Shown: positions 34,626 to 46,300 of the stretch, piece by piece | Layout: each line of letters begins with the position of its first letter | Position numbering within the stretch: position 1 is the first letter of the stretch | Source: Celoporthe dispersa | Lineage: Eukaryota > Ascomycota > Sordariomycetes > Diaporthales > Cryphonectriaceae | Assembly: GCA_016584495.1 (NCBI GenBank) | Contig: WAID01000004.1 | Coordinates: 2,790,001 to 2,854,000 of the forward strand | Reading direction: 5' to 3' | Length of the DNA: 64,000 nucleotides | Notes under the pieces: generated by a model | Databases searched by the model: none | Told to the model about the DNA's origin: nothing | What the model saw: the letters and a program-made list of their open reading frames with translations, nothing else | Translations under genes and position numbers: made by a program

Positions 34626-36314
34626 ATGCCTGCCTCCGACTCCAACACCTCTCCACCCCAGCTTCGACCTGACCCTCAACCTCACAACACCCACACCCAC
34701 CACCACCATTCCTCCTCGTCTCCCTCGACACCCACAACCAGGCTGCGCAGCATCGCCAACCAGATGGCCAACCCAGTCCTCACCACCAGCTTCCCAGCTG
34801 ATACCGTCCCCCAGGCCCCAGAGGATCCACTCTTTGGTCTGGCGAGGCTGTACAGGGCCGACGAGAGCCCTGATAAGATTGACCTGGTGGGGCATATTCT
34901 CTCTATCCCTCCATGTGACGTCGTGAGATCAACAGGACTGAAGCTAACCAGCTCTCTCTCTCTCTCATCGCGTAGGGAATTGGAGCTTACCGAGACGACA
35001 ATGCAAAGCCTTGGGTCCTACCTGTGGTGAAGAAGGTGAGTGAACACGCAGTCATCTGTCCATCTCTTCTGCAGAGGTCAACAAACACGTTGCCGCGTTG
35101 CATTCACTGTCTGGGGCCCCTCACCACCAACCCCGCCATTCCCCAGATTTCCCAGATACCCGCCACACACAACCAATATCACACCACACACATCACATCA
35201 CGCCACTTTTGCTAACAAACACCAAACACCCGATAACCAGGCTGACGAGATTATCCGCAACGATCCCAACCTCAATCACGAATACCTCCCCATCGCAGGC
35301 CTGGCCTCCTTCACTAGCAGGGCCTCCGAGCTTGTCCTGGGCAAGTCGTCCAGCGCCCTTGCTGAGAAGCGCGTGGCCTCCGTCCAGACCATCTCCGGCA
35401 CCGGTGCCTGTCACCTCGGCGCCCTCTTCCTCGCCAAGTTCTACAAGGGCAACCGCACCGTCTACGTCTCCAACCCGACATGGGCCAACCACAACCAGAT
35501 CTTCACCAACGTCGGCCTCCCCATCGCCCAGTACCCCTACTTCGACAAGAAGACCAAGGGTCTGGACTTTGAGGGCATGAAGAAGGCCATCAGCGACGCC
35601 CCCGAGGGCAGCATCATCCTGCTGCACGCCTGCGCCCACAACCCCACCGGCGTCGACCCTACCGAGCCGCAGTGGCACGAGCTCGCGGAGATCATCCGCG
35701 CCAAGAAGCACTTCCCCTTCTTCGACACCGCCTACCAAGGCTTTGCCTCGGGCGACCTGGACCGCGACGCCGGCGCCATCCGCTACTTTGTCGACCAAGG
35801 CTTCGAGCTGCTGGTGGCCCAGTCCTTCGCCAAGAACTTTGGCCTCTACGGCGAGCGTGCCGGCTGCTTCCACTTCGTGACCGCCCCCTCGGGCGCCTCG
35901 GCCCAGGAGACCGCCACCCGCGTCGCCTCGCAGCTCGCCATCCTGCAGCGCTCCGAGATCAGCAACCCGCCCATCTACGGCGCCCGCGTCGCCTCCACCG
36001 TCCTCAACGACGAGAAGCTGTTTGCCGAGTGGAAGGAGAACCTGCAGACCATGTCGGGCCGCATCATCGCCATGCGCAAGGCCCTGCGGTCCAAGCTCGA
36101 GGGCCTCGGCACCCCCGGCACCTGGAACCACATCACGGACCAGATCGGCATGTTTAGCTTCACCGGCCTGTCCGAGCCCCAGGTCCTGAAGCTCAGGGAG
36201 CAGTATCACGTCTACATGACCAAGAACGGCCGCATCAGCATGGCCGGTCTCAACACCCGGAATGTCGACTACTTTGCCAAAGCCGTGGACAAGGTCGTCC
36301 GCGAGGTGCAGTGA
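34626..36314 (+). CDS. Aspartate aminotransferase, 3 exons, two possible starts
   Basis: This PLP enzyme interconverts aspartate plus 2-oxoglutarate and oxaloacetate plus glutamate, and serves the malate-aspartate shuttle. The exons end at 34886, run 34976-35035 and run 35241-36314. Conserved blocks are DPLFGLARLYRADESPDKID, GIGAYRDDNAKPWVLPVVKK, VQTISGTGACHLGALFLAKF, YVSNPTWANHNQIF, LHACAHNPTGVDPT, FPFFDTAYQGFASGD and SFAKNFGLYGERAG, whose Lys binds PLP. ITDQIGMFSFTGL and ISMAGLN follow near the end. The ATG at 34764 gives 418 aa, the usual cytosolic length. The in-frame ATG at 34626 adds 46 residues, Pro/Ser/His-rich with HTHTHHHHSSSS, so both starts are possible. The first donor is GTGGGG, a weaker consensus, but the join DLGIGAYRDD is exact. 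No frameshift is present. Confidence 0.94.
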
Positions 36315-37516
36315 TCCAGGGACAGGGGAAGGAGCGTCGAAACCATGTGGATGTTGTGGATCGCAGATTTTGGACGTATGGCTTGCCCCATACACTCGGA
36401 TAGAAACGGTCAATAAGGGTCAGGGGGGAAAAAAAGCTAGATTCATACTCCTCTACTTTACCAGTAGACAGACAACACACTGTCAATGAGAATTTTCCCA
36501 TCGATTCAGAGAGTGTGAAAGAAGAGAAGAAGAAAGGAAAAACAGCGCATCTGATGGCTGGTTTGCATCGCCATGTGGGTGCAAGCCTACCGTAACTAGT
36601 CCATGATTGTGTGAACCGCAGTAACTACTTACTTACCTACTTGTTAGGTACATTCGTTGCCACTAGAGATCCTAGAGGTTATACACTAGGACTTCATAGT
36701 GTCCTGCACTCTTGAGATGAGACTCTGAGATCAAAAACTCAAGGCCAGATCAAATCAAGCCTGCACAAGATATTCTCTAGCGAGTGTTTAGGTTCAATGC
36801 TCTATCAGTTCATGTCACGGGCTTCATCGACTAATATAGGTAATGCTCGCCGCTAGGACTACATACTGCTTGTCCCCGAGTAACACTAGGCATGATGGTT
36901 GTGTCCTGGCCTGTCTTCACCCCGTAGATTTGCAGTGCATTTGGCTATCTGGGTAGTGAGGAACCGGTATTCGTCACAGCCTCGCGTCTCCTGCCAGGCC
37001 GTACCAACAGCGCTGAGAACGCTCGGAGTGATGTACGACGAGAGAAGATAAATCAAGCGCCTGGAAGAAGTCGCCCGGAATTTAACGGGGCTCCCTCGTA
37101 GCTTGATCAAGTTCACGAGCATCAAATTGTCTCTTGCTCTTCTGTGCAGAGTTGTGTCTTGCTCATCGAAAGACTTGTCCTAAGCCTTGACAGTTTAGAA
37201 CCTACACCTAGGTGCCCTAGTTACGTGAGACTACTAGCAGTATCATAGGACCATTATGTCGTCAAGATATTCACCACTAGGCTTCATAGACGAAGTCACC
37301 AGACGTCAACGTCTGCACGCTAGGGAAGGCAAAAATGCGCGTCTTGAGCAAGCGGTGCCCTCCTGAATATCTATATAACGTACGCTTCGTGTCTCTCACC
37401 CGCTGTTCTCTCCTCTTGACCTCATTCTTCAGACTTACTAGGCCTCTCTCTGCCCTGCATTCAACACTACAAAATCAGGAGCCCTCCAGCCGACCCTCCC
37501 CCTCCGGTCAAGGCCG
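36315..37516. other. Intergenic; one minus-strand frame of uncertain status
   Basis: This region holds the 3' end of the aminotransferase gene and spacer with typical fungal TTACCTACTT-type motifs near 36630. The minus-strand frame at 36886-37125 (RRLIYLLSSYITPSVLSAVG in its middle) looks somewhat protein-like but has no partner exon that I can support. A TATATAA box occurs near 37372, upstream of the remnant at 37517. Confidence 0.35.
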
Positions 37517-38052
37517 TTGTCTGCTCCCTGCTCCTCGGAAGGGGGTGCCCGTCCTGACGTCCTATCATTCCGACCAGGAGGGGCCGCGACCACGCCTCCG
37601 GCCGCCACGCCGACCACTGGGAAAGCAAACCATCTTCAATCCGGCTTGCTTCTCGTTACACCCGGTAGCCGACTTCTCTCTCTTACACTTGCTGAGGTGG
37701 AAAAGTTGGCCAGGTTCGAGGATGCGGTGGCCGCCTTAGCGTACCACCGGCAGTCGTCGATCTTGTTCCAGACCGAGACCGCCCTAGACGAGGAGGCTGG
37801 CGCGCGAGCTGGTGCGTCCAGCTCAACAGCAGCGAACGCTGGGACCGAGGCACCTCCTAGCCTGCCTGGCACAAGCTCTTCTCCAGGCCTGCCCTGGTGG
37901 CCCTGTGGCCCCGGCGGTCCTGAGGCGTATGTCAAGCCAGCCGTCAAGCCGCCCGGGTCATCACCATCCTGGCGCGGGCGAGCGTGCTGGCAGAGGACAA
38001 GAGGGAAGATATTATCCACAGGTTCAAGCGAGGTGAGCCTGTGGGTATATGA
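37517..38052 (+). pseudogene. Hypothetical protein remnant, no ATG, one frameshift
   Basis: A Pro/Ala/Thr-rich frame leads into LTLAEVEKLARFEDAVAALA and YHRQSSILFQTETALDEEAG, which looks helical and coding. A Ser/Pro/Gly linker follows. At about 37947 one missing base moves coding into another frame, giving ARVITILARASVLAEDKRED and IIHRFKRGEPVGI with a stop at 38050-38052. No ATG lies in frame before 37517, so the 5' end is missing, spliced from upstream, or damaged. A GTGAGC donor-like site at 38033 could instead start an intron. I do not recognise the family. It may be a gene with the same indel errors seen elsewhere or a true remnant. Confidence 0.35.
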
Positions 38053-38332
38053 AGGGTTCGTGGTGCGCGCGTTCATTGGGTGAATTTTCTACATTTGGAG
38101 CACAATGTGATGGGAATAGCATTGATTCAGGAGCTAAGGCACGCTGATCAAGCAAAATGGGCATATGATTATGGTCTCATGGTTGTAATTGATAATATTG
38201 GGCGAGGACATTGGCAAGAATGTTCAGGAAACATACAAGATATCGTTTATTCAGCGTGGCCTAGCCACATAAATAATGGAAGCACGAACCACAATGCAGA
38301 TTAAAAAATAAAATAAATTAAAAGACGTCAAA

Positions 38333-38646
38333 TTAAACTTCCCCGACGATCTTCACGGCCCCGCCCGCCAAGATGGCCTCCCGCACATCCACCCACTGAA
38401 TGCACGCAATCCCAAAGGAAATTTCCGGTTCTGGCAGCTGGATCTCGAGCCGGTGATCCCCAGACGTCTAGCTCACATCAAAATTGTTACGGAATGTACA
38501 TTGTGTGAGCAAGTTATGGTGCTAGGGAGTTGACAAGCAGACAGCTTCGTGGGCCAGTGAGCCCAAAATTTCACAAAGGTCCGCATGCTGCGCTGCTCGT
38601 CGATTTTTCCCGTGCCGAACGAGTGAGCCTTCACCTCGGTGGTCAT
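38333..38646 (-). CDS. Small hypothetical protein (68 aa), 2 exons, or 3' end of a larger gene
   Basis: Two minus-strand pieces, 38646-38575 and 38467-38333, join in phase over a 106-bp GT-AG intron. They encode MTTEVKAHSFGTGKIDEQRS followed by a conserved-looking stretch with SGDHRLEIQLPEPEISFGIA and a stop after GGAVKIVGEV. Codon use in the second exon is GC-rich and gene-like, unlike the AT-rich flank at 38055-38332. Upstream on the same strand, at about 38690-38770, another open piece (AGEIPAARTVFLLGCILHG) may be a further exon, so this could be the tail of a longer gene. The family is unknown. Confidence 0.35.
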
Positions 38647-39439
38647 GGGTTTCTATGCTCATCTAGGTGCTATCTACTTCTTGAAAATCGAGCTGCTACT
38701 GAAACAAAAGCCAAGCCCATGCAGGATGCAGCCTAGGAGGAAGACGGTCCGGGCCGCCGGTATTTCTCCGGCTTCGACGTCGATTCTTGGCTGTGTCATG
38801 CCGTATAAATCCCGACATTATCCAGAAGGGTAATCAGAACGACTCCAGACAGAATTGTCCATCACGTCTTTGTGTTTTCCTCACATAGCTTTCGTATTAT
38901 GAGATGCTTCACCACGCGCCCATCCGCTGTGCCGAGCGACAGTGGTTTTCAATGTATTCTAGAGTGGACGATGTAAATATGGGATTTGACAGAATTAATG
39001 AGACAGACCATCATCGGGCTGAGCTTGGGTTTATAGCCAGAGTCATTGACAGCAAAAGGTGTATCTGAAAAACAATCAACATAAATCCATTTCGAAACGG
39101 CTTCCAAGAGTATCAACAACGCCAAAGCAGCCGTTTTCACTAGGATCACTCTTCAGTGAGAGTATTTGCTCGATATGGCCATGGATTCGTTGCTTGTTCG
39201 CAAGCACTTACTAATACAATGAACACAAAAGTTTGCATTTTCATGCTCGCCAGGATGTCTACTATATACCATGGTACGGTTTTCATATATATCATGAAGT
39301 ATGCGTAGTATTCTTCTATTGTTTGTAGAGACAATTATGCCTGCCACAAGATGTTGCTATGTTTCAGAACAACTAATAATTAATCCTGTAGTTCCTCTAC
39401 TGGATGATGGCGAGTATCGCTATGCAAGATAATCTCTCA
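38647..39439. other. Intergenic, AT-richer spacer
   Basis: Between the small gene and the GH43 stop. Only short overlapping minus-strand frames occur at 38949-39347, with no domain. Base composition is more AT-rich than in the genic parts of the window. Confidence 0.35.
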
Positions 39440-40550
39440 TCAGACTGTTGGCCATCCATCTACCCAGTCGATGACGTTCCATCCCCATTGGTAGTCAGCA
39501 ACGGCGTATCCAATCGTGGTGTTGACTAGAGCATGAACATTAGCATTTAATTGAGCTTGACTTATAAAGGCCAAGGCAAAGGGAACAACCAGCTCACCAT
39601 ATCGGTAGTACAGGATGACACCATAGGTGGGATCGTCAAATATACCCTGTGCGCCTGGTCCGTAGACATAGTCGTGACTCTCCAAGACATAGTTGCCACC
39701 ACCATCCAGGCAGCTCGTCCCGTTCTCATCCGTATATGGGCCCTGAAGAGACGAGCTCCTGCAGGCTCGGATCTTGTACTCGCCTCCTGCCGCAGGTTTG
39801 GCCGTGTCGTACCTGTTGGCCTGGCCCTCGCTCCAGAACTCATAGTAGTACCCATCGTAGTAGTACGGAAAGCTAGCCTCGACCTGGTGACTACCAGAAG
39901 GTTGGTAGATGACCTGCTCTGCGTCGTCCAGGTCGGCAACCGTCTCTGCGTTCGAGTCGAAGGCCACCAGGAAAATGTTCTCCCAGTAAGACCCGAACGA
40001 CAGGTAGTAAGTATCATCGACCAGGATCATAGTTGGGTCGATGGCATTATAGAGGCTCCCGCTCACTGATTCGACGCCTGTAGAGCCATGGTCAACCCAT
40101 GATCCTGCCTCCAAAGTCGTGCTTGTTGCGTAGCCGATGGCCGAGTCCTGGCTGCCGAGTGATGATACGCTGTAGTACAGGATGTACGTGCCATCGACTT
40201 CGATCACCATTGGTGCCTGTTGGTTTATCATTAGTTATATCCTTATTATTAATAAAGAAGCACTGTCGATGACTTGCCCATAGGCCTTCACCCTCAACTA
40301 TGTCGATGATACTACCGTTGGGGAGGACATTGCCGACGTTCTCCCAAGGGCCTGAAACGGTCCCTGTTGACTTGTAGATGTCAATGTAGGTATCAGTATT
40401 GAAGCGGAAGTAGACCCCGTCAGAAGCACGACGGATGAGCGCCGGGTCTTGGGCAAAACAGCCTCCAGTGCAGGCCTCAGGGTTGGCGTAGCCAGACACC
40501 GTGGCACTAAAGACCAGGAGTTGGAGGAGGGCAGTCTGAAGAGGCCACAT
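39440..40550 (-). CDS. Secreted GH43 arabinanase-like glycosidase, 3 exons, one GC-AG intron
   Basis: This is a five-bladed propeller glycoside hydrolase of family 43, most like endo-1,5-alpha-L-arabinanases that cut pectin side chains. The exons are 40550-40278, 40216-39598 and 39525-39440 (325 aa, no frameshift). The start MWPLQTALLQLLVFSATVSG is a signal peptide, with likely cleavage after about residue 22. The three catalytic carboxylates are in place: DPALIRRASDGVYFRF (base Asp), DPTMILVDDTYYLSFGSYWE (pKa-modulating Asp) and VEASFPYYYDGYYYEFWSEG (acid Glu). The first intron starts GCAAGT instead of GTAAGT; splicing there restores LWAPMVIEVDG, a conserved GH43 stretch. The second intron (39526-39597) is canonical with branch TGCTAATG, and joins RY to VNTTIGYA. 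The in-frame TTG upstream at 40580 was rejected as a start. Confidence 0.9.
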
Positions 40551-43395
40551 GATGACGCCACAAAGCCAAGGTATTCTCAAAGTGTGAGAAAGGGGGTACT
40601 CCAGTGATGTTCGACTTCGGTAATGATCTGGCTATGCCTGAGGGTACGAGGGCTTACTTATATACACACAAGAGCAGAGCAACAACCTGACCTCCGCTCC
40701 CCCCACCTGGGCCATCCGAGGGTCCAACACTACTCCCCGGTCATGACGGTAATTACATTTGGCCCCTTCGAACATGTCGACAGACCGCTATCATGTACAG
40801 TCACGGCGTCGAATAACAGCCCTCTGAGGCTTAATAGTTCCCCGCAAAGGGAAGTTGATCAGCGGGTGGCCGATATCAGGTGGAAAGCGGCGGGCGCCAT
40901 GCAGAGGTGCGGGTCACCTCCTCACACGAGGACCTCTTCCTTGGTAGGTCAAGCGGAAGTATTGGCAGGGACTGTATATGTTGGGTCATGGCACCTGGGC
41001 CTTGATTCGTGCTGACATGGGGGGGAGGGGCTCATATTCTACTAATGGTGCATGAGTTTAGTATTAAACCCTCTATGTAAGGCTTATGGCCAAAGGATAC
41101 CATCTTCGTGTGAACAGTGAGGAATCATTCTTCTAGTGTTGAGCACTCAGCATTTGATTCACAGTCAGCTTGGCGACGCAGTTAGTTGCGGTCTAGACAC
41201 TACACGGATGAAAGATTTCGTCGTCTGCAAGTCTGTGGTGGCGTAAAAGATGACGATAGAGCTACTCGAGAGAATTTCCAATCAATTTGCTGCTTTTCGA
41301 TCAATATCACTCCATCGAGCCCATGTCTTTTTGAGTGGACCAATTTTCCATTTTCAGACTTACAACAGGCCACGGGTATCGTCGCAACACCTTTTCAAAG
41401 GTATACGCAAACGCATGGACGAAAGGCGTGATTTTGCACACCAATCGTGGCTTACGTACTTTGACGCTTAGACATCGCGCCCGTACCTAATGCAAGTCAT
41501 TGCAGAGCTGCACCCGCGTCGTCACCTGCCTCTTCCTTGATTCGTTTTTCACCCTCAGAAAGGAGCCAGCTAGTCCTGCACAGATCTGCATCTCACTGCC
41601 GGCGCACTGAACAATCCGGAGCTGATGTTACATTTGTGTTGAAGGGATTGCTGAGTCAAGCTGCCTGTTCGTCGGCGATTCAGGCGCGAACAAGTATATG
41701 CTGTGGTGTTATAAGTACAGGGAAAAAGAAGAGAGAAAAAACAAGGTGGCACCCTAGTTGAGCAAGTGTGGTCACTTCGCCCTGCCACTTGTTGGTGGGT
41801 GGTGGCTTACATCTCGTTGCACGTGGACCCGTGGACCACCACCTGATGAGCCCCTCCCTACTTACAGAATCTGACCGAGGCTGTCCAAAATTCAGTCCAT
41901 CATAGTGCATAGAGGGCGGTATGAGAACCTTAAGTCTTCTTGAAGTGCGTTAACTCCCCACCTAGAGATGCGCTCACGGGGAGATGCGGGGGTGTGAGCC
42001 GGGTTTCTCGCTGAGCAGAATAAAGGCCGCAGCGCAACGAAGTTGGTTTCTACTGGCAAAATTGTGAAAATTTCTATTCTGCCCAAGCGTCCAGTGACAC
42101 GATTGAAGAACGTCCTCTCCCCTATGTTGATGCAAAAGGGAGGAGAAGTGAAGCGTTCATCACGATGAACTACACATGTCATATACACTACGCTGGACAA
42201 GGGCTGGACAGCCGAGTCGAGTATGAAATTGAAGAAAACAATGTCAGCACTACCTCACACGTGAAAGTGTATTCTCACTGAGTAGATCCGTCATAACGTA
42301 AAGAAGCAGTCACAGGATAAAAGCTCACCATCCCGAGTGAACGGCATATCTCTTCACTCTCATGAGAGCACTTTGTCGCTCCTATTCATCTGAGAACGTC
42401 CAGGTGAGATGAGGCGGATTGGTTACTCGTTCACAAGACAAAGACGTCCAGGAGATTTTCAGACGATCGTTTCACGAGCGTACAGTATCAGCAACATATC
42501 TCTTCAGTTCCGTCTTTATTCTCTCTTGTTTTCTTGTCTTGCTTTCCTGACAGGGGTGAATGCAGGTATTTGACACAATAAGCTGGAGGCTGACAATAAG
42601 GGAACGCTTGAATAGTATCAAACAAGAAGTTCTGAGCCTCCAAAGACAGCCAGAGTCATGTCCTCAATGTAGAATCGATATATTCGACAAAAGGGGGCGA
42701 CAGAAAGAGGGCCAGAGGAGGAGGGGGAAAAGAGTCAAGCGTAACACAAGCGAAGGGGATGAGATGAGGTATATTTTTGTAGGAAAGACAGAAGAGGAGC
42801 GCGAGGGGGAGGAGGATGGCAAAAACAAGCTGCAGCTGACGATGTATGAGGAAATTTGTGGGGTTGCTTTCCAGGGTGGGCACATTGTCCGACAGTTCCC
42901 CTCTTCTAATCTACCATAGTAGCAAGGGGGACAGTCGTCTGTTGCCTCGATGCATCTATCTGCTTATGCCAAGCTTGAGGAATCCCACCCCATTCTGGTT
43001 TAGTGTGCCATATATCAGTGAGATCAGTTTTCAGCCGCTGAATGCCTCGGCAGCCTTGATGGATACTTAAAGTGCCCCTGGTCCTCTGAAAACTTTGTGT
43101 ATGGGGCTGTAGGCATCGAAGCACCTCATCTCCTCTGGTGCAATTGCAGAACACCTCAGCAGACCTGCCACCAGTGTCGCAAGCCTCTAGTGCAAAGGCA
43201 ACGCAGGCTTCCTTGGCCAGCAGTGACACTGGGCCGGCCCGACCAGCTTTTGAGAAGCTTGGCCTATGGAACAAAGATGATGTTTATGAGGCGAAGCAAA
43301 AGGCATTCAGGGAGCTGATTCCTTGTCAGTTCTCCCATGCACCTCTGGAATACAGAATATCTCGCTGATGAAAAACAACAAAGGGGACCTTGAGG
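40551..43395. other. Long intergenic region, 5' of CorA-like gene
   Basis: About 2.8 kb without a supportable gene. Short frames at 40623-41015, 41186-41471, 41892-42200 and 42560-42919 lack domains and start contexts. Near the right end, 43147-43320 in frame 1 reads as protein-like sequence (PAFEKLGLWNKDDVYEAKQK), preceded by a TTGCAG acceptor-like site. It is probably an upstream exon of the CorA-like gene that I could not join. Confidence 0.4.
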
Positions 43396-46300
43396 ATGCG
43401 GAAAGAGGAGATCGCACCGCTCAGATACCTTCGCCAAGGGACGAGCATTGTGGTATTTGGAAGGATGCGCCAAATCAGAATTGCCATGCATCATTCGGAG
43501 ACCGAGGAACGACGGCATCTGTTTCCTGCCGGGGGGATTTGATACAGATGAGCCAGTACCTCGGCGCCGGACATTCAGGCATCTTCACGATGGATCACAA
43601 ATCGACCGAGGAGCCTTGCTGTTCGAACTTCAGAGCCTTATTGTTGGAAACACTATCCAGTGGCCATGCTCCAGATGTAAATCTCTCATTTGGCTTGCAT
43701 CTGTCCAGTGACTTGTCTCCGAAAACTGACCCTCTGGTCAGATGGGTCAATTGGAGGTGGCCACGATATGAATGGGAAGCAGACCAGGTGCGCATCTCTT
43801 GCCAGTGGCTAATACACGACAACATCGTACTACAACAACTTGTCCTGGAGAACTTGAAGGATTCGCCGGTCTTGAATCTTCCTTACAAGCTCCGCAAGGA
43901 AATGCTCATACGAGATCTCGACCATCTTGACTGGTCGTATCGATTCAATGAAGACAGGGGATTCAAGGCCGGTGAGGAGGGCACTGAAGCAAGTGGCTAT
44001 GCTTGGATGCAAGGTCCTAACGAGTTCGGCTGGGTCACTGTGCATTTTCTGCCTTCAGGTGACGATAGAAATGCCAGTGAAGCACATGCCATCGTCTCTG
44101 TAATGATGCTGTATGTCGATGGCATCGCGAGGACGATTTCAGATGATGAGACATACACGCTTGATTTCGGAGAAGCAGGTAGTGGCAGAGCAGTTCACGA
44201 GATTGTGCTTGCCTACAAGATAATCGCCATCCCCAAAGGTGGAGCCAACTGGAGGAATTTTCTGATCCCAGTCCAGGCAGCTGATGTCAACACCATCCTT
44301 CGTGAGGAAACGCACCGGCTCTGGGGATGCTCGGACACTGGGTCTTCAGACCCGTCGCTATATGAACTCGGTATTTCTATGGTTGACTTGGAGGGACACG
44401 AATCGACAAACCCAACGGGAGGGTCTGACGGCAGTCCAACGGCGGATCGTACTGGCGTCACCAGAGGAGACCTTGTGGAAAGCACACCGAGCTCCAACGA
44501 GAAGACCGCGATTCCTAGTGTCGGCTCGAATCAGGACGCGGCAACAAGTTCGCCTGCGGGTCAAAAAACCCTCAAGCTCGACACCGGCGTCAGCGGTGCA
44601 TCGAGCTATCAGTCTGGTATTGGCCCCCCGATTGGATGCGCCGGGACATCCTCCCCTAAGAATCACATCGAGTATTTGACATGGAGGCATCTGGAATGCA
44701 TACTCTCTGTTTGCGCTGTCCCATTGTGGGCCCCGCGACTCTTCGAGGACGCAAAACACACCGTACCGGATGTGCCAACACAGGATTATGCCATCGCTCT
44801 CACATCCGGAGATATGGCCGGCCATCGAGTACTAAGTCCTTGGGCTAGCTTGTATGTACTACCTTGACCTTGAGCAGGATCTGTCTTTAGACTGACCTTG
44901 TGTGTTCAGTTTCGCGTTTGACTTTCTCGTCAAGGTCTGGATGCGATTGCAGCGCACCAAGCAGACCAGAATCGTCATCTCGCTGCAGGAACGGATCAGA
45001 GCCGCGTGCCGAGGTCACATGAGGTGGATAGGATTGATCGTGAAGTCGTGGGACTCAACAAGAGGAATAGAGAGCCCGCCGAACGCCGAATGTTTCGCAG
45101 CCAATTATTGGGTCAGCGCAGACGTTATCCTCCTGGAGAACAGCCGGCCGCGGAGGTCCATCACCAACACACCGTTTGAGATCCTCAAGATGATGGCGTA
45201 CGACCGATTCCTTGGAATGAACGGCAGCACGGACAAGGCGAGCCAAGAAGAAGTTCGGCGCCACCGCAGCATCCTCCGAAGCGTCTACTTGCCCTGGCTC
45301 ACCGCGATGAAGAATTCAGACAGGCGGAAAGCGTATGCGTGGAGGCATGTGCGAGAAGATGGGGTTGACGTTTACAGGCTTGATGATCACGTTTGGCTGT
45401 GGAGATGCCTCAAGGAAATCGAAGCCTTACATACTCGACAAGCCTCGGAGGTTCGGAGAGCTGGACTCCTTCCAGGCGATGACAACGATGACGACAATGA
45501 CGATGACGATAGCGATGACAGCGATGACGGCGATGACAACGATGACGGTGACGATGACGGTGACGATGACCTTCGGCCTCTAGATGTACAGAGAGGAATT
45601 TTGCAGCGTTTCACAACTGAGAATGACGTCTCGCGACAGCGTATGCTTGCAGTCACCAGATCACCGAGAGAAACGCGGTTCCTGTTTCATGCTCGTGACA
45701 CTGCGCTCTTTTATGCTCACGACTGGAAATTCTTCCAGGTGGACGATTCCTTTCATGAACTCTGGAAGAGGACGATCGAGTCGCAGTCCCGGCACGAAGA
45801 GAAGGCCGATTACGAGTGGGTCAATGTCCTCAGATGCGGCCTGGCTGTTCTTGCTGGCACGCGGAATTTCTCGATCAACAAGAAGAGTGCGAACGACCTC
45901 GTGAGAGACTCTTTCGAGGCTATCATACAAGCAAGCGCCCACGATGGGTTCATTGCGGGGCGGGTCAAGGCATCTTCTCGAACGCGCTCATTTCCAATGT
46001 ATGAATCTGATGGGGATATACAATACTATTACACTGTCGGGTTTGAGATCTGTCACATTCTCCTCGCACATGCTGGGAGTATTGAAACCGCCCTCGAGCC
46101 ACCACAGAGCGCCACCACACGAGAAGCTCCGGCAGAACAAGCCTGGTCGCCCGTGGGATACATGAGAGGCACCGCCGAAGACACTACACAAATTCGGCCA
46201 CAGAACGAGCGCAAGACAGTTGACCAGCCTTGGGAGGATTTCCTGCCACAACCGAAACGGCAAGGGATTGGAGTCGAACAGCCTGCAAATAAACTGGAGT

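Noticed and set aside
35193..36413. 406-codon minus-strand frame
   Set aside because: Antisense of the aspartate aminotransferase exon; Gly/Val/Asp-rich shadow without family resemblance.
37517..38083. Unbroken 188-codon frame as a complete protein
   Set aside because: It starts at TTG, and after about 37947 the coding-like sequence is in another frame, so the last part of the frame is probably not translated.
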